Positions 54,097-62,275 of a stretch of DNA of 64,000 nt are shown piece after piece; within the stretch, counting starts at the first letter, position 1; each line of letters begins with the position of its first letter. Source of the DNA: Achromobacter denitrificans NBRC 15125 (lineage in GTDB: Bacteria > Pseudomonadota > Gammaproteobacteria > Burkholderiales > Burkholderiaceae_B); the NCBI RefSeq assembly GCF_001571365.1, contig NZ_BCTQ01000007.1, positions 62,001 to 126,000 on the forward strand, given 5' to 3'. The notes under the pieces were generated by a model, which saw only the letters and a list, made by a program, of their open reading frames with translations, searched no databases and was not told where the DNA came from. Position numbers and translations under genes: made by a program.

Positions 54097-55151
54097 GCGG
54101 CGAAAAGACAGAACAGCCAACCGGCAAGAAGCTGCGCGAGGCGCGGCAGAAAGGCGACGTCGCCCACAGCAAGGATTTCACCCAGACGCTGCTGGTGCTG
54201 GCGCTGTTCGGCTACATGCTGGGCAACGCGCACGGCATCGTCGAATCGCTGGGCCGGCTGATCCTGCTGCCTTCCACGCTGGTGGGCATGCCGTTCGAGC
54301 GGGCCCTGCCGGTGGCGCTGGACGCGGCGCTGCGCGAGGCGATCTTCCTGGTGCTGCCGTTCGTGCTGATCGTGCTGATCGTCGGCATGTTCTCGGAGTT
54401 CCTGCAGGTGGGGGTGGTGCTGGCCTTCGAGAAGCTCAAGCCCTCGGCCAAGAAACTCAACGTGATGGCCAACCTGCAGAACATGTTCTCGAAGAAGAAC
54501 CTGGTCGAACTGTTGAAGTCCATCATCAAGATCGCGTTTCTTTCCGTATTGGTGACCCTGGTTGTGCGCGATGCTCTGCCGGAGCTGATGGCGGTGCCGC
54601 ACAGCGGACTGGCCGGGCTGGAAGCGGGCGTGGGCGGCATGATGCGCACGCTGGTGGTGAACATCGCGTTCGCCTATGTGGTGATCTCGCTGGCCGACTT
54701 CGTCTGGCAGCGCATGCAGTACCGCAAGGGGCTGATGATGAGCAAGGAAGAGATCAAGCAGGAATTCAAGGAGATGGAGGGCGACCCTCACATCAAGCAC
54801 AAGCGCAAGCACCTGCACCAGGAAATGGTGATGCAAGGAGCGGTGGGCAGCGCGCGCAAGGCGTCGGTGCTGGTGACCAACCCCACGCACCTGGCTATCG
54901 CCATCTACTACGAACCCGACGAGACGCCGCTGCCGATCGTGCTGGCCAAGGGCGAGGGCGCGTTGGCCGAGCAGATGATGCGGGCAGCGCGCGAAGCCGG
55001 CGTTCCCGTGATGCAGAACATTCCCCTGGCGCGTGCATTGATGGCCGACGCACAGGCCGACCAGTACATCCCCAGCGAGCTCATCGAACCGGTCGCCGAA
55101 GTATTGCGGCTGGTGCGCAAGATGGCCTCCGATCCGGAGCAGCAACCATGA
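54093..55151 (+). CDS. bscU: Type III secretion autoprotease/switch protein SctU (BscU)
   Basis: This is a membrane protein whose cytoplasmic tail cuts itself at NPTH to switch substrates (YscU/FlhB family). The 352-residue protein starts SGEKTEQPTGKKLREARQKGDVAHSKDF, has four membrane segments (about 30-200) and a conserved tail with the NPTH site at residues 263-266, in ASVLVTNPTHLAIAIYY. The site appears intact, so self-cleavage should occur. The start overlaps sctT and the stop overlaps the bscW gene (ATGA). Confidence 0.97.
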   Translation: MSGEKTEQPTGKKLREARQKGDVAHSKDFTQTLLVLALFGYMLGNAHGIVESLGRLILLPSTLVGMPFERALPVALDAALREAIFLVLPFVLIVLIVGMFSEFLQVGVVLAFEKLKPSAKKLNVMANLQNMFSKKNLVELLKSIIKIAFLSVLVTLVVRDALPELMAVPHSGLAGLEAGVGGMMRTLVVNIAFAYVVISLADFVWQRMQYRKGLMMSKEEIKQEFKEMEGDPHIKHKRKHLHQEMVMQGAVGSARKASVLVTNPTHLAIAIYYEPDETPLPIVLAKGEGALAEQMMRAAREAGVPVMQNIPLARALMADAQADQYIPSELIEPVAEVLRLVRKMASDPEQQP

Positions 55152-55543
55152 CAGCCCCGCACCCCCTGATTTCCGCCTACGCGCGCCGCCACGGCCTGCC
55201 GGTGCCCGCGCGCGCCGACGGCAGACTCACCGTCGTGATCGACGATACCTACCGCGTCCACCTGCAGGCCGCGCCCGACGGCTGGCTGGCGCTTACCGCG
55301 CGCCTGTGCGCGCTGCCCGCCGAAGGCGCCGCGCGCGACGCCCTGGCGCGCGAGGCCGGCAAGCTGGCCGCGGGCATGCTGAGCCGCCACGCGGCCGGCT
55401 GCGTCGTGGATCCGCAGGGCAGGGCGCTATGGCTGCAACAGACCTTGAGGCCCGACGGCGGCGACCTGGCGCTGGACGAGGCCATCGGCGCTTTCGCCAA
55501 CGCCCTGTCGTTCTGGACGGGCGCGTTGCGGCGGCTGGCATGA
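55148..55543 (+). CDS. bscW: Bordetella-type BscW, CesT-like T3S chaperone
   Basis: The 131-residue protein lies between sctU and the secretin gene, the place of bscW in Bordetella. Despite its name it does not look like the Yersinia YscW pilotin: it has no signal peptide or lipobox. It resembles a class I chaperone (VVIDDTYRVHLQAAPDGWLALTARLCALP...; MLSRHAAGCVVDPQGRALWLQQTLRPDGGDLALDEAIGAFANALSFWTGAL). It overlaps the end of sctU by four bases. The substrate is unknown. Confidence 0.75.
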   Translation: MTAPHPLISAYARRHGLPVPARADGRLTVVIDDTYRVHLQAAPDGWLALTARLCALPAEGAARDALAREAGKLAAGMLSRHAAGCVVDPQGRALWLQQTLRPDGGDLALDEAIGAFANALSFWTGALRRLA

Positions 55544-55581
55544 ACAAGATATCCGGGATCCCTACCCGAGGAGATAGAGTT

Positions 55582-57492
55582 TTGAAGCGGATGATTCTGG
55601 CGACCGCGCTGTCGCTGGGCCTGGCCGGCGGCGCGCCTGCGGCGCCCAACTGGCCCAATGTGCCTTATAGCTATTACGCGCGGGAAGAAAACCTGCAGAC
55701 GCTGCTGCGCGAGTTCGCTGGCGGCTTCAGTCTGTCGCTGCAGATGGGGCCCAACGTCGCCGGCACGGTCAACGGCAAGTTCAATGCCAACACGCCCACC
55801 GAGTTCCTGGACCGGCTCGGCGGGGTGTACGGCTTCAACTGGTTCGTCTACGCCGGCACGCTCTTCGTCAGCCGCACGAACGACATGAAGACGCGCTCGG
55901 TCAGCGCCATGGGCAGTTCCATCAGCGCATTGCGCCAGGCCCTGCAGCAGCTGGGCATCCTGGATCCGCGCTTCGGCTGGGGCGAGCTGCCCGACCAGGG
56001 CATCGCCCTGGTGTCCGGCCCTCCGGGCTACGTGGACCTGGTCGAGCGCACCGTCGCCGCGCTGCCGATGGGCGCCGGCGGGCAGCAGGTGGCGGTGTTC
56101 CGCCTGAAGCACGCCTCGGTCAACGATCGCACCATCAGCTACCGCGACCAGAAGGTGGTGACACCGGGGTTGTCCACCGTGCTGCGCAACCTGATCACGG
56201 GTGGCGGCGGCGGGAACAACAACGAAACGCTGGCGGCCATCGCCGCGCCGCTGCGCGACAATCCGCCCGCGTTTCCGCAGGTCAACGGCGGCCCGGCGGC
56301 CGACAGCGCGCCGACGCTCGCGGCGGCCGGCATGCAGGCCCCGGCGCCGGTGGGCAAGCCCGGCTTGCGGTTGCGCGAACCCACCGTCCAGGCCGATGCG
56401 CGCCTGAACGCCATCATCGTGCAGGACATCCCGGACCGCATTCCCATCTACCGCAGCCTGATCGAGCAGCTGGACCTGCCCAGCACGCTGGTCGAGATCG
56501 AAGCGATGATCGTGGACGTGAACTCCGACCTGGTGAACGAGCTGGGCGTCACCTGGGGAGCGCGCGCCGGAACGACCAGCTTCGGCTACGGCAACCTGGC
56601 GCTCACGCCCAGCGGCGGCCTGCCGCTGGATAGCGCGGCGGGGCTATCGCCCGGCACCATCGGCGTCAGCGTGGGCAGCAACCTGGTGGCCCGCCTGCGC
56701 GCCCTGCAAACCAAGGGGCAGGCCAACATCCTGTCGCAGCCCTCCATCCTGACCGCGGACAACCTGGGCGCGATGATCGACCTGTCGGACACGTTCTACA
56801 TCCAGACGCGCGGCGAACGCGTGGCCACCGTGACGCCCGTCACGGTCGGCACGTCGCTGCGCGTCACGCCGCGCCATATCGAATCGCGCGACGGCGCCCG
56901 CGTCGAACTGACGGTGGACATCGAAGACGGACGCATCCAGGAAGAACGCCAGATCGACAACCTGCCCACGGTGCGCAAGAGCAACATCAGCACGCTGGCC
57001 GTCGTGGGCAACGACCAGACGCTGCTGATCGGCGGCTACAACAGCAGCCAGAACACCGAGCAGGTCGACAAGGTGCCGTTCCTGGGAGACATCCCGGGCC
57101 TGGGCATCTTCTTCTCCAACAAGTCCAAAACGGTGCAGCGCCGCGAGCGCCTGTTCCTGATCCGGCCGCGGGTGGTCGCCATCAATGGCGAGGTGGTGGG
57201 CACGCCCGGCGGCGCGTCGAATATGGCGCCCATGCTGAACGCGACCTGGGGCGGCGGCGATACGCCCATGACGGCGGGGCAGTACCTGGACCTGGCGCAG
57301 AGCCAGCGCACGCGCGTGCTGTTCGGACCCAACGTGGAAGTGCGCAGCAGCGGCGGACCGGTGCGCGCGTCGGAATGGCTGCAGGGAATGCCGACCGCGG
57401 CGCCCCTCCTGGAAGGCAAATCCAGCGCCACGCAAGGGCCGGTGATCCAGGTGGAGCCGGTGGCCGCGCCGGGAACCGGGCGCGCGCCGTAG
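55582..57492 (+). CDS. bscC: Type III secretion outer-membrane secretin SctC (BscC)
   Basis: The 636-residue protein builds the outer-membrane channel. A TTG at 55582, eight bases after GAGGAG, gives a short signal peptide (MKRMILATALSLGLAGGAPA). An ATG at 55540 overlapping bscW would add 14 residues and is an alternative. N0/N1-type domains (YAREENLQTLLREFAGGFSLSLQMGPNVAGTVNGKFN) are followed by the secretin domain (about 335-590: RLRALQTKGQANILSQPSILTADNLGAMI, LPTVRKSNISTLAVVGNDQTLLIGGYNSSQ, VPFLGDIPGLGIFFSNK). No pilotin gene lies beside it. It is convergent with the sigma factor gene (8 bases between stops). Confidence 0.93.
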   Translation: MKRMILATALSLGLAGGAPAAPNWPNVPYSYYAREENLQTLLREFAGGFSLSLQMGPNVAGTVNGKFNANTPTEFLDRLGGVYGFNWFVYAGTLFVSRTNDMKTRSVSAMGSSISALRQALQQLGILDPRFGWGELPDQGIALVSGPPGYVDLVERTVAALPMGAGGQQVAVFRLKHASVNDRTISYRDQKVVTPGLSTVLRNLITGGGGGNNNETLAAIAAPLRDNPPAFPQVNGGPAADSAPTLAAAGMQAPAPVGKPGLRLREPTVQADARLNAIIVQDIPDRIPIYRSLIEQLDLPSTLVEIEAMIVDVNSDLVNELGVTWGARAGTTSFGYGNLALTPSGGLPLDSAAGLSPGTIGVSVGSNLVARLRALQTKGQANILSQPSILTADNLGAMIDLSDTFYIQTRGERVATVTPVTVGTSLRVTPRHIESRDGARVELTVDIEDGRIQEERQIDNLPTVRKSNISTLAVVGNDQTLLIGGYNSSQNTEQVDKVPFLGDIPGLGIFFSNKSKTVQRRERLFLIRPRVVAINGEVVGTPGGASNMAPMLNATWGGGDTPMTAGQYLDLAQSQRTRVLFGPNVEVRSSGGPVRASEWLQGMPTAAPLLEGKSSATQGPVIQVEPVAAPGTGRAP

Positions 57493-57500
57493 CGGGCGGC

Positions 57501-58112
57501 TCAGCCGTCCAGGCGCAGGCCCTTCTGGGCCAGCTTTTCGCGCAGCGCCGAACGCGCGCGCGACAGGCGGCTGCGCACGGTGCCGATGGGCACCGTGAGC
57601 AGCGCCGCGGCTTCTTCGTAGGAAATGTCGTCCAGCCCGACCATGAGCAGGATGTCGCGCATGTTCTCGGGCAGCTCGTCCAGGGACTCCTGCAGCAGGG
57701 CCATGGTCTGGTTCTGCTCGAGGATGCGGTCGGGGGAAAGGTCGGGGGAGGCCTGTTCTTCCAGCACGCTGTCGCTGACGAAGGCGTGGCGGCGTTCGGG
57801 CGCGCGCGACAGGTGATTGCGGACCAGGTTCAGCGCAATGCCATAGAGCCAGGATGACAGCTGCGATTCGCCGCGGAAGTTGCGGTACGAACGGGCCGCT
57901 TCGACGAAGGCCTGCTGGGCCAGGTCCTCGGCCTCGCTGGTATTGCCGATGTGCTTGATGATGAAGCGCTGCAGGCGGATGGAGTGGTCGCGCACCAGAT
58001 CCCGCAGCAGGTATTCGTCGCCCGGGCCCCAGCCCGGCCCTTCTTCGTCGGAGCGAATGGGCGGCATTTCCGCTTCGGAAGAAGCGGGTGTGCTGTCGCT
58101 GGGGTAGGTCAT
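57501..58112 (-). CDS. btrS: ECF sigma factor BtrS controlling type III secretion
   Basis: The 203-residue protein is an extracytoplasmic-function sigma factor. Region 2 is clear (SIRLQRFIIKHIGNTSEAEDLAQQAFVEAARSYRNFRGESQLSSWLYGIALNLVRNHL), as is region 4 (LDELPENMRDILLMVGLDDISYEEAAALLTVPIGTVRSRLSRARSALREKL). Its position next to bscC and the presence of BtrU and a BspR-like protein identify it as BtrS, which switches on bsc genes in Bordetella. It probably reads the GGAAC-N14-CGTTAC elements found in this window. An N-terminal acidic extension of about 30 residues precedes region 2. Confidence 0.92.
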   Translation of the reverse strand: MTYPSDSTPASSEAEMPPIRSDEEGPGWGPGDEYLLRDLVRDHSIRLQRFIIKHIGNTSEAEDLAQQAFVEAARSYRNFRGESQLSSWLYGIALNLVRNHLSRAPERRHAFVSDSVLEEQASPDLSPDRILEQNQTMALLQESLDELPENMRDILLMVGLDDISYEEAAALLTVPIGTVRSRLSRARSALREKLAQKGLRLDG

Positions 58113-58189
58113 GAGGTGGCGAAAAGAAACGTGTCTTAAGCTACAAGTTACTACCGAGATAACGAATTATCGCAGCTTAACTCCGTCAC

Positions 58190-58212
58190 AATATTTCCAA
58201 AATCGAAATATT
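58190..58212. promoter_or_regulatory. AT-rich inverted repeat in the btrS upstream region
   Basis: AATATTTC (58190-58197) and GAAATATT (58205-58212) form an 8-bp inverted repeat with a 7-base gap, in the 175-base region between btrS and the BspR-like gene. The surrounding 58110-58260 stretch is AT-rich for this genome. On the btrS strand a GATAAT (-10-like) lies at about 58167-58172. It is a candidate operator. Confidence 0.5.
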
Positions 58213-58287
58213 GGGCCAAAAGCCGGCTTTATGCGGCCATATATGTAAAAACAAGTAAGCGAGCGGGGTGCTGCCGCCAGCCGCGGG

Positions 58288-58860
58288 TCAGGCGGTTTTG
58301 AGCAGTTCGCGCAGCCAGCCCGCCGCGGTTGCCAGGGGAACGGGGCTCTGCCCCGACCGCGCCGCCTGATCGAAGCGGGCTTCCATGGCCTGGTCCAGCG
58401 CGGCCCGCCGCTCGGCGCCCAGGCTCGCGGGCGCCACGCCGGCATCCTTGCAGGCCTGCTGGAACGCGGGGGTATTGCCGGCCGCCGAGGTGGCCAGGCG
58501 CGTCATGAAGTCCACGCCGGACAGCGCGTGGGTGGAGGTTTCGGCCATGTCGATGGCGGCGGCCACGGTGCGCGCGGACAAGGGCTTGCCGGGGCTGGGC
58601 TCCAGGCCCAGCTCGCGCGCGACGGCGCTGGCGATGCCCTGGCCGTAGCTGTGCGCCAGCGTCTGCGCGAACATCGCGGCCGTGTCGACATCCGGGGCCA
58701 CCCAGGCCACGCTGCGGCCGCCGGGCGTGGTGCCGGTGCCCAGCACCTGCAGCCTGCCGCCGGCGATGTCGACGTAGACGTCCTGGCCGCCTTCCGCCGC
58801 TTTGGCGAAGGCATCCAGGGAAGGAAATGGCGACGAAGGGGTAACCGATGAAATTGTCAT
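58288..58860 (-). CDS. Probable BspR/BtrA, anti-sigma regulator of type III secretion
   Basis: The 190-residue protein has the size of Bordetella BspR/BtrA (about 191 residues), the secreted negative regulator that binds BtrS. It has a Ser/Thr/Pro-rich N-terminus (MTISSVTPSSPFPSLDAFAKAAEGG) suited to T3S export and no signal peptide. A strand-rich part (VYVDIAGGRLQVLGTGTTPGGRSVAWVA) and a helical C-terminal half (AVARELGLEPSPGKPLSARTVAAAIDMAE...) follow. It lies directly upstream of btrS on the same strand and has an ECF-type promoter of its own. Homology was judged by size, place and layout; a direct alignment was not possible, so another T3S protein is not excluded. Confidence 0.7.
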   Translation of the reverse strand: MTISSVTPSSPFPSLDAFAKAAEGGQDVYVDIAGGRLQVLGTGTTPGGRSVAWVAPDVDTAAMFAQTLAHSYGQGIASAVARELGLEPSPGKPLSARTVAAAIDMAETSTHALSGVDFMTRLATSAAGNTPAFQQACKDAGVAPASLGAERRAALDQAMEARFDQAARSGQSPVPLATAAGWLRELLKTA

Positions 58861-58922
58861 GCAGCCAAGAAATCCGGCGTGTCCGATGCGTGGCCGTGGC
58901 GGTCCTACGACCCTGTGCGTGA

Positions 58923-58947
58923 GTAACTCAAGGTCTACTTTAGTTCC
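58923..58947 (-). promoter_or_regulatory. Probable BtrS-dependent promoter of the BspR-like gene
   Basis: Read on the minus strand: GGAAC (58947-58943), 14 bases, AGTTAC (58928-58923) followed by T. It differs from the others only in the first base of the -10 part. The gene start lies about 62 bases downstream. Confidence 0.7.
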
Positions 58948-59005
58948 ACGGCCGCGCGTTGCGCTTTATTTTATGTCATTGCGCGTGCCGGGCCGAAACA
59001 CCGGG

Positions 59006-60163
59006 TTACTGCGCTTCGTACACTTCGTCGGCGGCCAGCAGGATGTCCACGGGCGGATCGAAGCCGATCACGCGCGCCGTTTCCAGGTTCAGCGCGATCT
59101 TGGCCGGGTCGATCCAGACCTGCGACAGGTCGCGCGGCTTGGCGCCGTTGAAGATGCGCGCCATGGTTTCCGCGTAGAACAGGCCGACGTAGGAATAGTC
59201 CGCCTGCGCCAGGCTGAGCAGCAAGCCATGCTTGACCTCTTCGGAGCCCAGCATCGAGAAGCTGGGCACGCGCGCCTGCCGCAGGATCTCGGCCACGGTG
59301 TCGATGGAGGCCGGGGTCACGCCCCGGTGCACCGTGACGTAGGCCGCGTCCACTTGCGGCGCGAGCTTGGCATAGCACTCCATCGCGTTGCGCGTGGCGA
59401 CTTCGGGCGGAATGCCGTTGGACGGCGCGTTGCAGGTCAGCACCTCGAAATGCTGCTCGCGCGCCACCTGCTCGACCGCCTCGACGGCGCTGTAGGTACG
59501 GCCCTCGGGGCTGTCCTCGTAGACCAGCCCCAGCCGCTTGAAGGGCACGATCTCGTGGAACAGGCGCACCTGCCGCTGATAGCGTTCGGGCTGGACGCGC
59601 GCATGCAGGTTGTCTTGCCCGCTGTCCTGGGCCGAGCGCGTGATGCGGGCGCCGATGGCGTCGCTGGTGGAGGCCACGATGGTCGGCACGGGCGTGCCCA
59701 TGGCGGCCATGTCCTGGCCCGCCCAGGTGCCCATGGCGATGATCAGGTCGATATCGCGACGGGTCGAGAGACGCTGCTTGATGGCCTCGCGCACCGCGGG
59801 CCGCTGGGCCGCGTCGAAGTTGCCCGGCTGCCACCAGGCGTCGCGCACGAACTCCAGGGTGTCGCTGCGCGCGTTGTCGGCCAGGAACTCCCACATCTGC
59901 CGGCCGCTCAGGCCATCGGGCATCGCGGGCAGGGACAGCCAGCCGAGCTTCTGCAGGCCCTCCACCGTGACGCGCAGGGTGCGGGGATATTCGCTGTAGT
60001 CGCCGCTTTCGAAGTAGCCGATGCGCCATTTCGCGCCGTCCGGCTTGGCGGCGGGCTTGGTGGGGAACACTTGGGCGGCGGGCGTCGCGGCCGTCTGCGC
60101 CATGCTTGCGGCGGGCGCCAGCAAGGCCAGGCACAGCATCAGGGTGGGCAGCGATTTCTTCAT
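59006..60163 (-). CDS. Periplasmic ABC-type substrate-binding protein coupled to btrU
   Basis: The 385-residue exported protein has a signal peptide of about 22 residues (MKKSLPTLMLCLALLAPAASM) and a type I periplasmic-binding fold resembling the ABC-substrate-binding (TrpX/YckE-like) group: KWRIGYFESGDYSEYPRTLRVTVEGLQKLGWL, LIIAMGTWAGQDMAA, RLGLVYEDSPEGRTYSAVEAV, AYVTVHRGV, VPSFSMLGSEEVKHGLLLSL. No permease or ATPase gene is beside it. Its ATG overlaps the btrU stop (ATGA), so it probably serves the BtrU sensor phosphatase and not a transporter. The ligand is unknown. Confidence 0.8.
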   Translation of the reverse strand: MKKSLPTLMLCLALLAPAASMAQTAATPAAQVFPTKPAAKPDGAKWRIGYFESGDYSEYPRTLRVTVEGLQKLGWLSLPAMPDGLSGRQMWEFLADNARSDTLEFVRDAWWQPGNFDAAQRPAVREAIKQRLSTRRDIDLIIAMGTWAGQDMAAMGTPVPTIVASTSDAIGARITRSAQDSGQDNLHARVQPERYQRQVRLFHEIVPFKRLGLVYEDSPEGRTYSAVEAVEQVAREQHFEVLTCNAPSNGIPPEVATRNAMECYAKLAPQVDAAYVTVHRGVTPASIDTVAEILRQARVPSFSMLGSEEVKHGLLLSLAQADYSYVGLFYAETMARIFNGAKPRDLSQVWIDPAKIALNLETARVIGFDPPVDILLAADEVYEAQ

Positions 60164-62163
60164 GGGCGGCGGATCACGATCAGGGTGATGTCATCGGATT
60201 GTTCCGCGCCGTCGGCGAAGGCCTGCACGTCTTCGAGCAGGCGCTTGGACAGCTTGGCCGAAGGCACGGGGGGATTGGACAGGACGGCCAGCAGGCGCGG
60301 ATCGCCATACTGGGCGTTGTGGGGATCGACGGCCTCGGTGATGCCGTCGGTATAGCCCACCAGCATTTCACCCGGCGCCAGCACGGCGGAGAGGCCGCGG
60401 TATTCCAGGTCTTCCTGCACGCCGCAGGCGGGGCCGCTGCGGCCTTCCAGCAGGCGCACCACGCCGTCCGCGCCGATCACCGCCGGCGGCAGGTGGCCCG
60501 CGTTGGCCCATTGCAGTTCGCCGGTGGTCAGGTCGAGCACGCCCAGCAGCAGCGTGACGAACATCATGTTGGGGTTGTTTTCGGACAGCCGGTTGTTGAT
60601 CTTCTGCATCATCAGCGCCGGGTCCGTTTCGTCTTCGGCCGTGGCGCGGATGAGCGTCCGGGTCACCGCCATGAAGAGCGCGGCCGGCACGCCCTTGTCG
60701 GACACGTCGCCGATCGCCAGGCACAGGCGCCCGTCGGGCAAGGTGAAGTAGTCGTACAGATCCCCGCCCACTTCCTTGGCCGGCAGCATCACGGCGTTCA
60801 GGTCGATTTGCTCGCGCGTGGCGCTGGACAGAGGCACGGGCAGCAGCCCCAGCTGGATCGCGCGGGCGATGTTGAGCTCGCTTTCGAAGCGTTCGCGCGC
60901 GGTGGTTTCGCGCATCAGGCGGGCGACGTTCTCGCGCAGCTTGTCGTTCATGAACAGGAAGGAGGCGGCCAGCCGGCCGACCTCGTCCTTGTGCCTGTCC
61001 GGCAGCGCGGCGATGTTCGCGGGCACGCTGGCCGCGGCGGTCAGGTCCTGCTCGGGCAGCAGGCGGGCATAGTGCGTGAGCGTTTCGAGCGGGCGCACGA
61101 CGCGCGCCGCCACCAGCCACGCGCAGACCAGCGCCACCAGCATCATGCCCACGAAAATCAGGGCCTGGCGATTCAGCAGCTGGCGCGCCGGCGCGGTCAG
61201 GTCGCTTTCCGGCACGGCCGTCACCACGGTCCAGCCCAGCGGCGCGAACCGCGCGCTATCGATCTGCCACGGGCCGCCTCCGCCGTCGAAGCGCAGGCTT
61301 TGAAGCCCGCCGTCCGCGCCCTGGCGGGCCAGCAGGCTGCGCAGCGTCTCGCCCTTGCTGTCGGTGGCGTCGAGCAGGCCCGCCTGCCGTCCGGGTAGCG
61401 GCACCACCATGCGGCCGTCGTCGGCGGTGATGAAGATGAAGCCCGATTGCGCGAGCGTCAGCTTGGCCAGCATGCCGCGCACCGAGCTTTCCATCTGCTC
61501 GCGGCGCGTCTGGATCTGATCGATGACGTCCTGGGCGCTGTCGGTGATGACGAAGACCCAGTTCCACGGCCGGAAATAGCCGAAGTACGCGTAGCGCGTT
61601 TCGCTGTCGCCGCGTTGCGCGGAGGGCGGCCAGCGATAGATGGCGAAGCCGTATCCCGATGCCCGGCTTTCTTCGTACAGCGCCTGGGCGAGCGGACGGT
61701 TCTTGAAGTCGGACAGCTGCGACAGATCGCGGTCGATCATGTCGGCGTTGCCGCTGGCCACGACCTGGAAATCCGCGTCGTAGACGAAGGCGTAGCGCCG
61801 GTCGTCGAGCTTCAGGCGGTTGATCCAGGCGCGCGCCATGCCGCGCGCCGCGCCCGGCGTCATGAGGCCGCGATCGGCCATGTCGGCGTAGGAATTCAGC
61901 GCCGCAGCCACCACCGTGCCCGTCTGCATCAGCTGCCGGCGGCCGCTGCGCACCGTGGTGATCTTGTCCGTGAGCAGCGCCGCCCAGCGGGCCTCGGCGT
62001 CGCGCAGCACCAGTTCCATCACGTTGCTGACGGCGTGGCGTTCGCTGTTCATCACCGTGCGCGTGACGTTGCGCTGCGAGGTCAGCATCACGAACGCGGC
62101 CACCGCGAGAAGGAGCGCTACGACCAGAAGAAAAATCTTGCTACGTAGCGACCGGACGGGCAT
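60160..62163 (-). CDS. btrU: Sensor PP2C-type phosphatase BtrU
   Basis: This is a membrane sensor with a phosphatase output that starts a partner-switching cascade controlling T3S. The 667-residue protein has an N-terminal membrane segment (about 8-30, KIFLLVVALLLAVAAFVML), a Cache-like periplasmic domain (about 35-300) and a second membrane segment with HAMP (ALIFVGMMLVALVCAWLVAARVVRPLETLTHYARLL). A SpoIIE/PP2C domain follows (AIQLGLLPVPL..., VMLPAKEVGGDLYDYFTLPDGRLCLAIGDVSDKGVPAALFMA, with metal-binding Asp residues, then GYTDGITEAVDP). The start at 62163 is chosen for its direct entry into the membrane segment; one at 62220 is possible. The kinase/antagonist partners BtrW and BtrV are not in the window. 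Confidence 0.9.
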   Translation of the reverse strand: MPVRSLRSKIFLLVVALLLAVAAFVMLTSQRNVTRTVMNSERHAVSNVMELVLRDAEARWAALLTDKITTVRSGRRQLMQTGTVVAAALNSYADMADRGLMTPGAARGMARAWINRLKLDDRRYAFVYDADFQVVASGNADMIDRDLSQLSDFKNRPLAQALYEESRASGYGFAIYRWPPSAQRGDSETRYAYFGYFRPWNWVFVITDSAQDVIDQIQTRREQMESSVRGMLAKLTLAQSGFIFITADDGRMVVPLPGRQAGLLDATDSKGETLRSLLARQGADGGLQSLRFDGGGGPWQIDSARFAPLGWTVVTAVPESDLTAPARQLLNRQALIFVGMMLVALVCAWLVAARVVRPLETLTHYARLLPEQDLTAAASVPANIAALPDRHKDEVGRLAASFLFMNDKLRENVARLMRETTARERFESELNIARAIQLGLLPVPLSSATREQIDLNAVMLPAKEVGGDLYDYFTLPDGRLCLAIGDVSDKGVPAALFMAVTRTLIRATAEDETDPALMMQKINNRLSENNPNMMFVTLLLGVLDLTTGELQWANAGHLPPAVIGADGVVRLLEGRSGPACGVQEDLEYRGLSAVLAPGEMLVGYTDGITEAVDPHNAQYGDPRLLAVLSNPPVPSAKLSKRLLEDVQAFADGAEQSDDITLIVIRRP

Positions 62164-62275
62164 GGAGGCGGTGGCGGTGGGGGAGGACGATGAGGGTGTA
62201 AAAAAAGATGCAATTTGCATTAATTGTAAATACCATTGGTGCCCGTGTGTAAATACTTTGCGGTGTTTCAGCCTC

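Noticed and set aside
58159-58184. A weak GGAGT-N15-CGTTAT match on the btrS strand, suggesting btrS autoregulation
   Set aside because: Two mismatches in the -35 part, one in the -10 part and a different spacing. Too weak compared with the five good matches.
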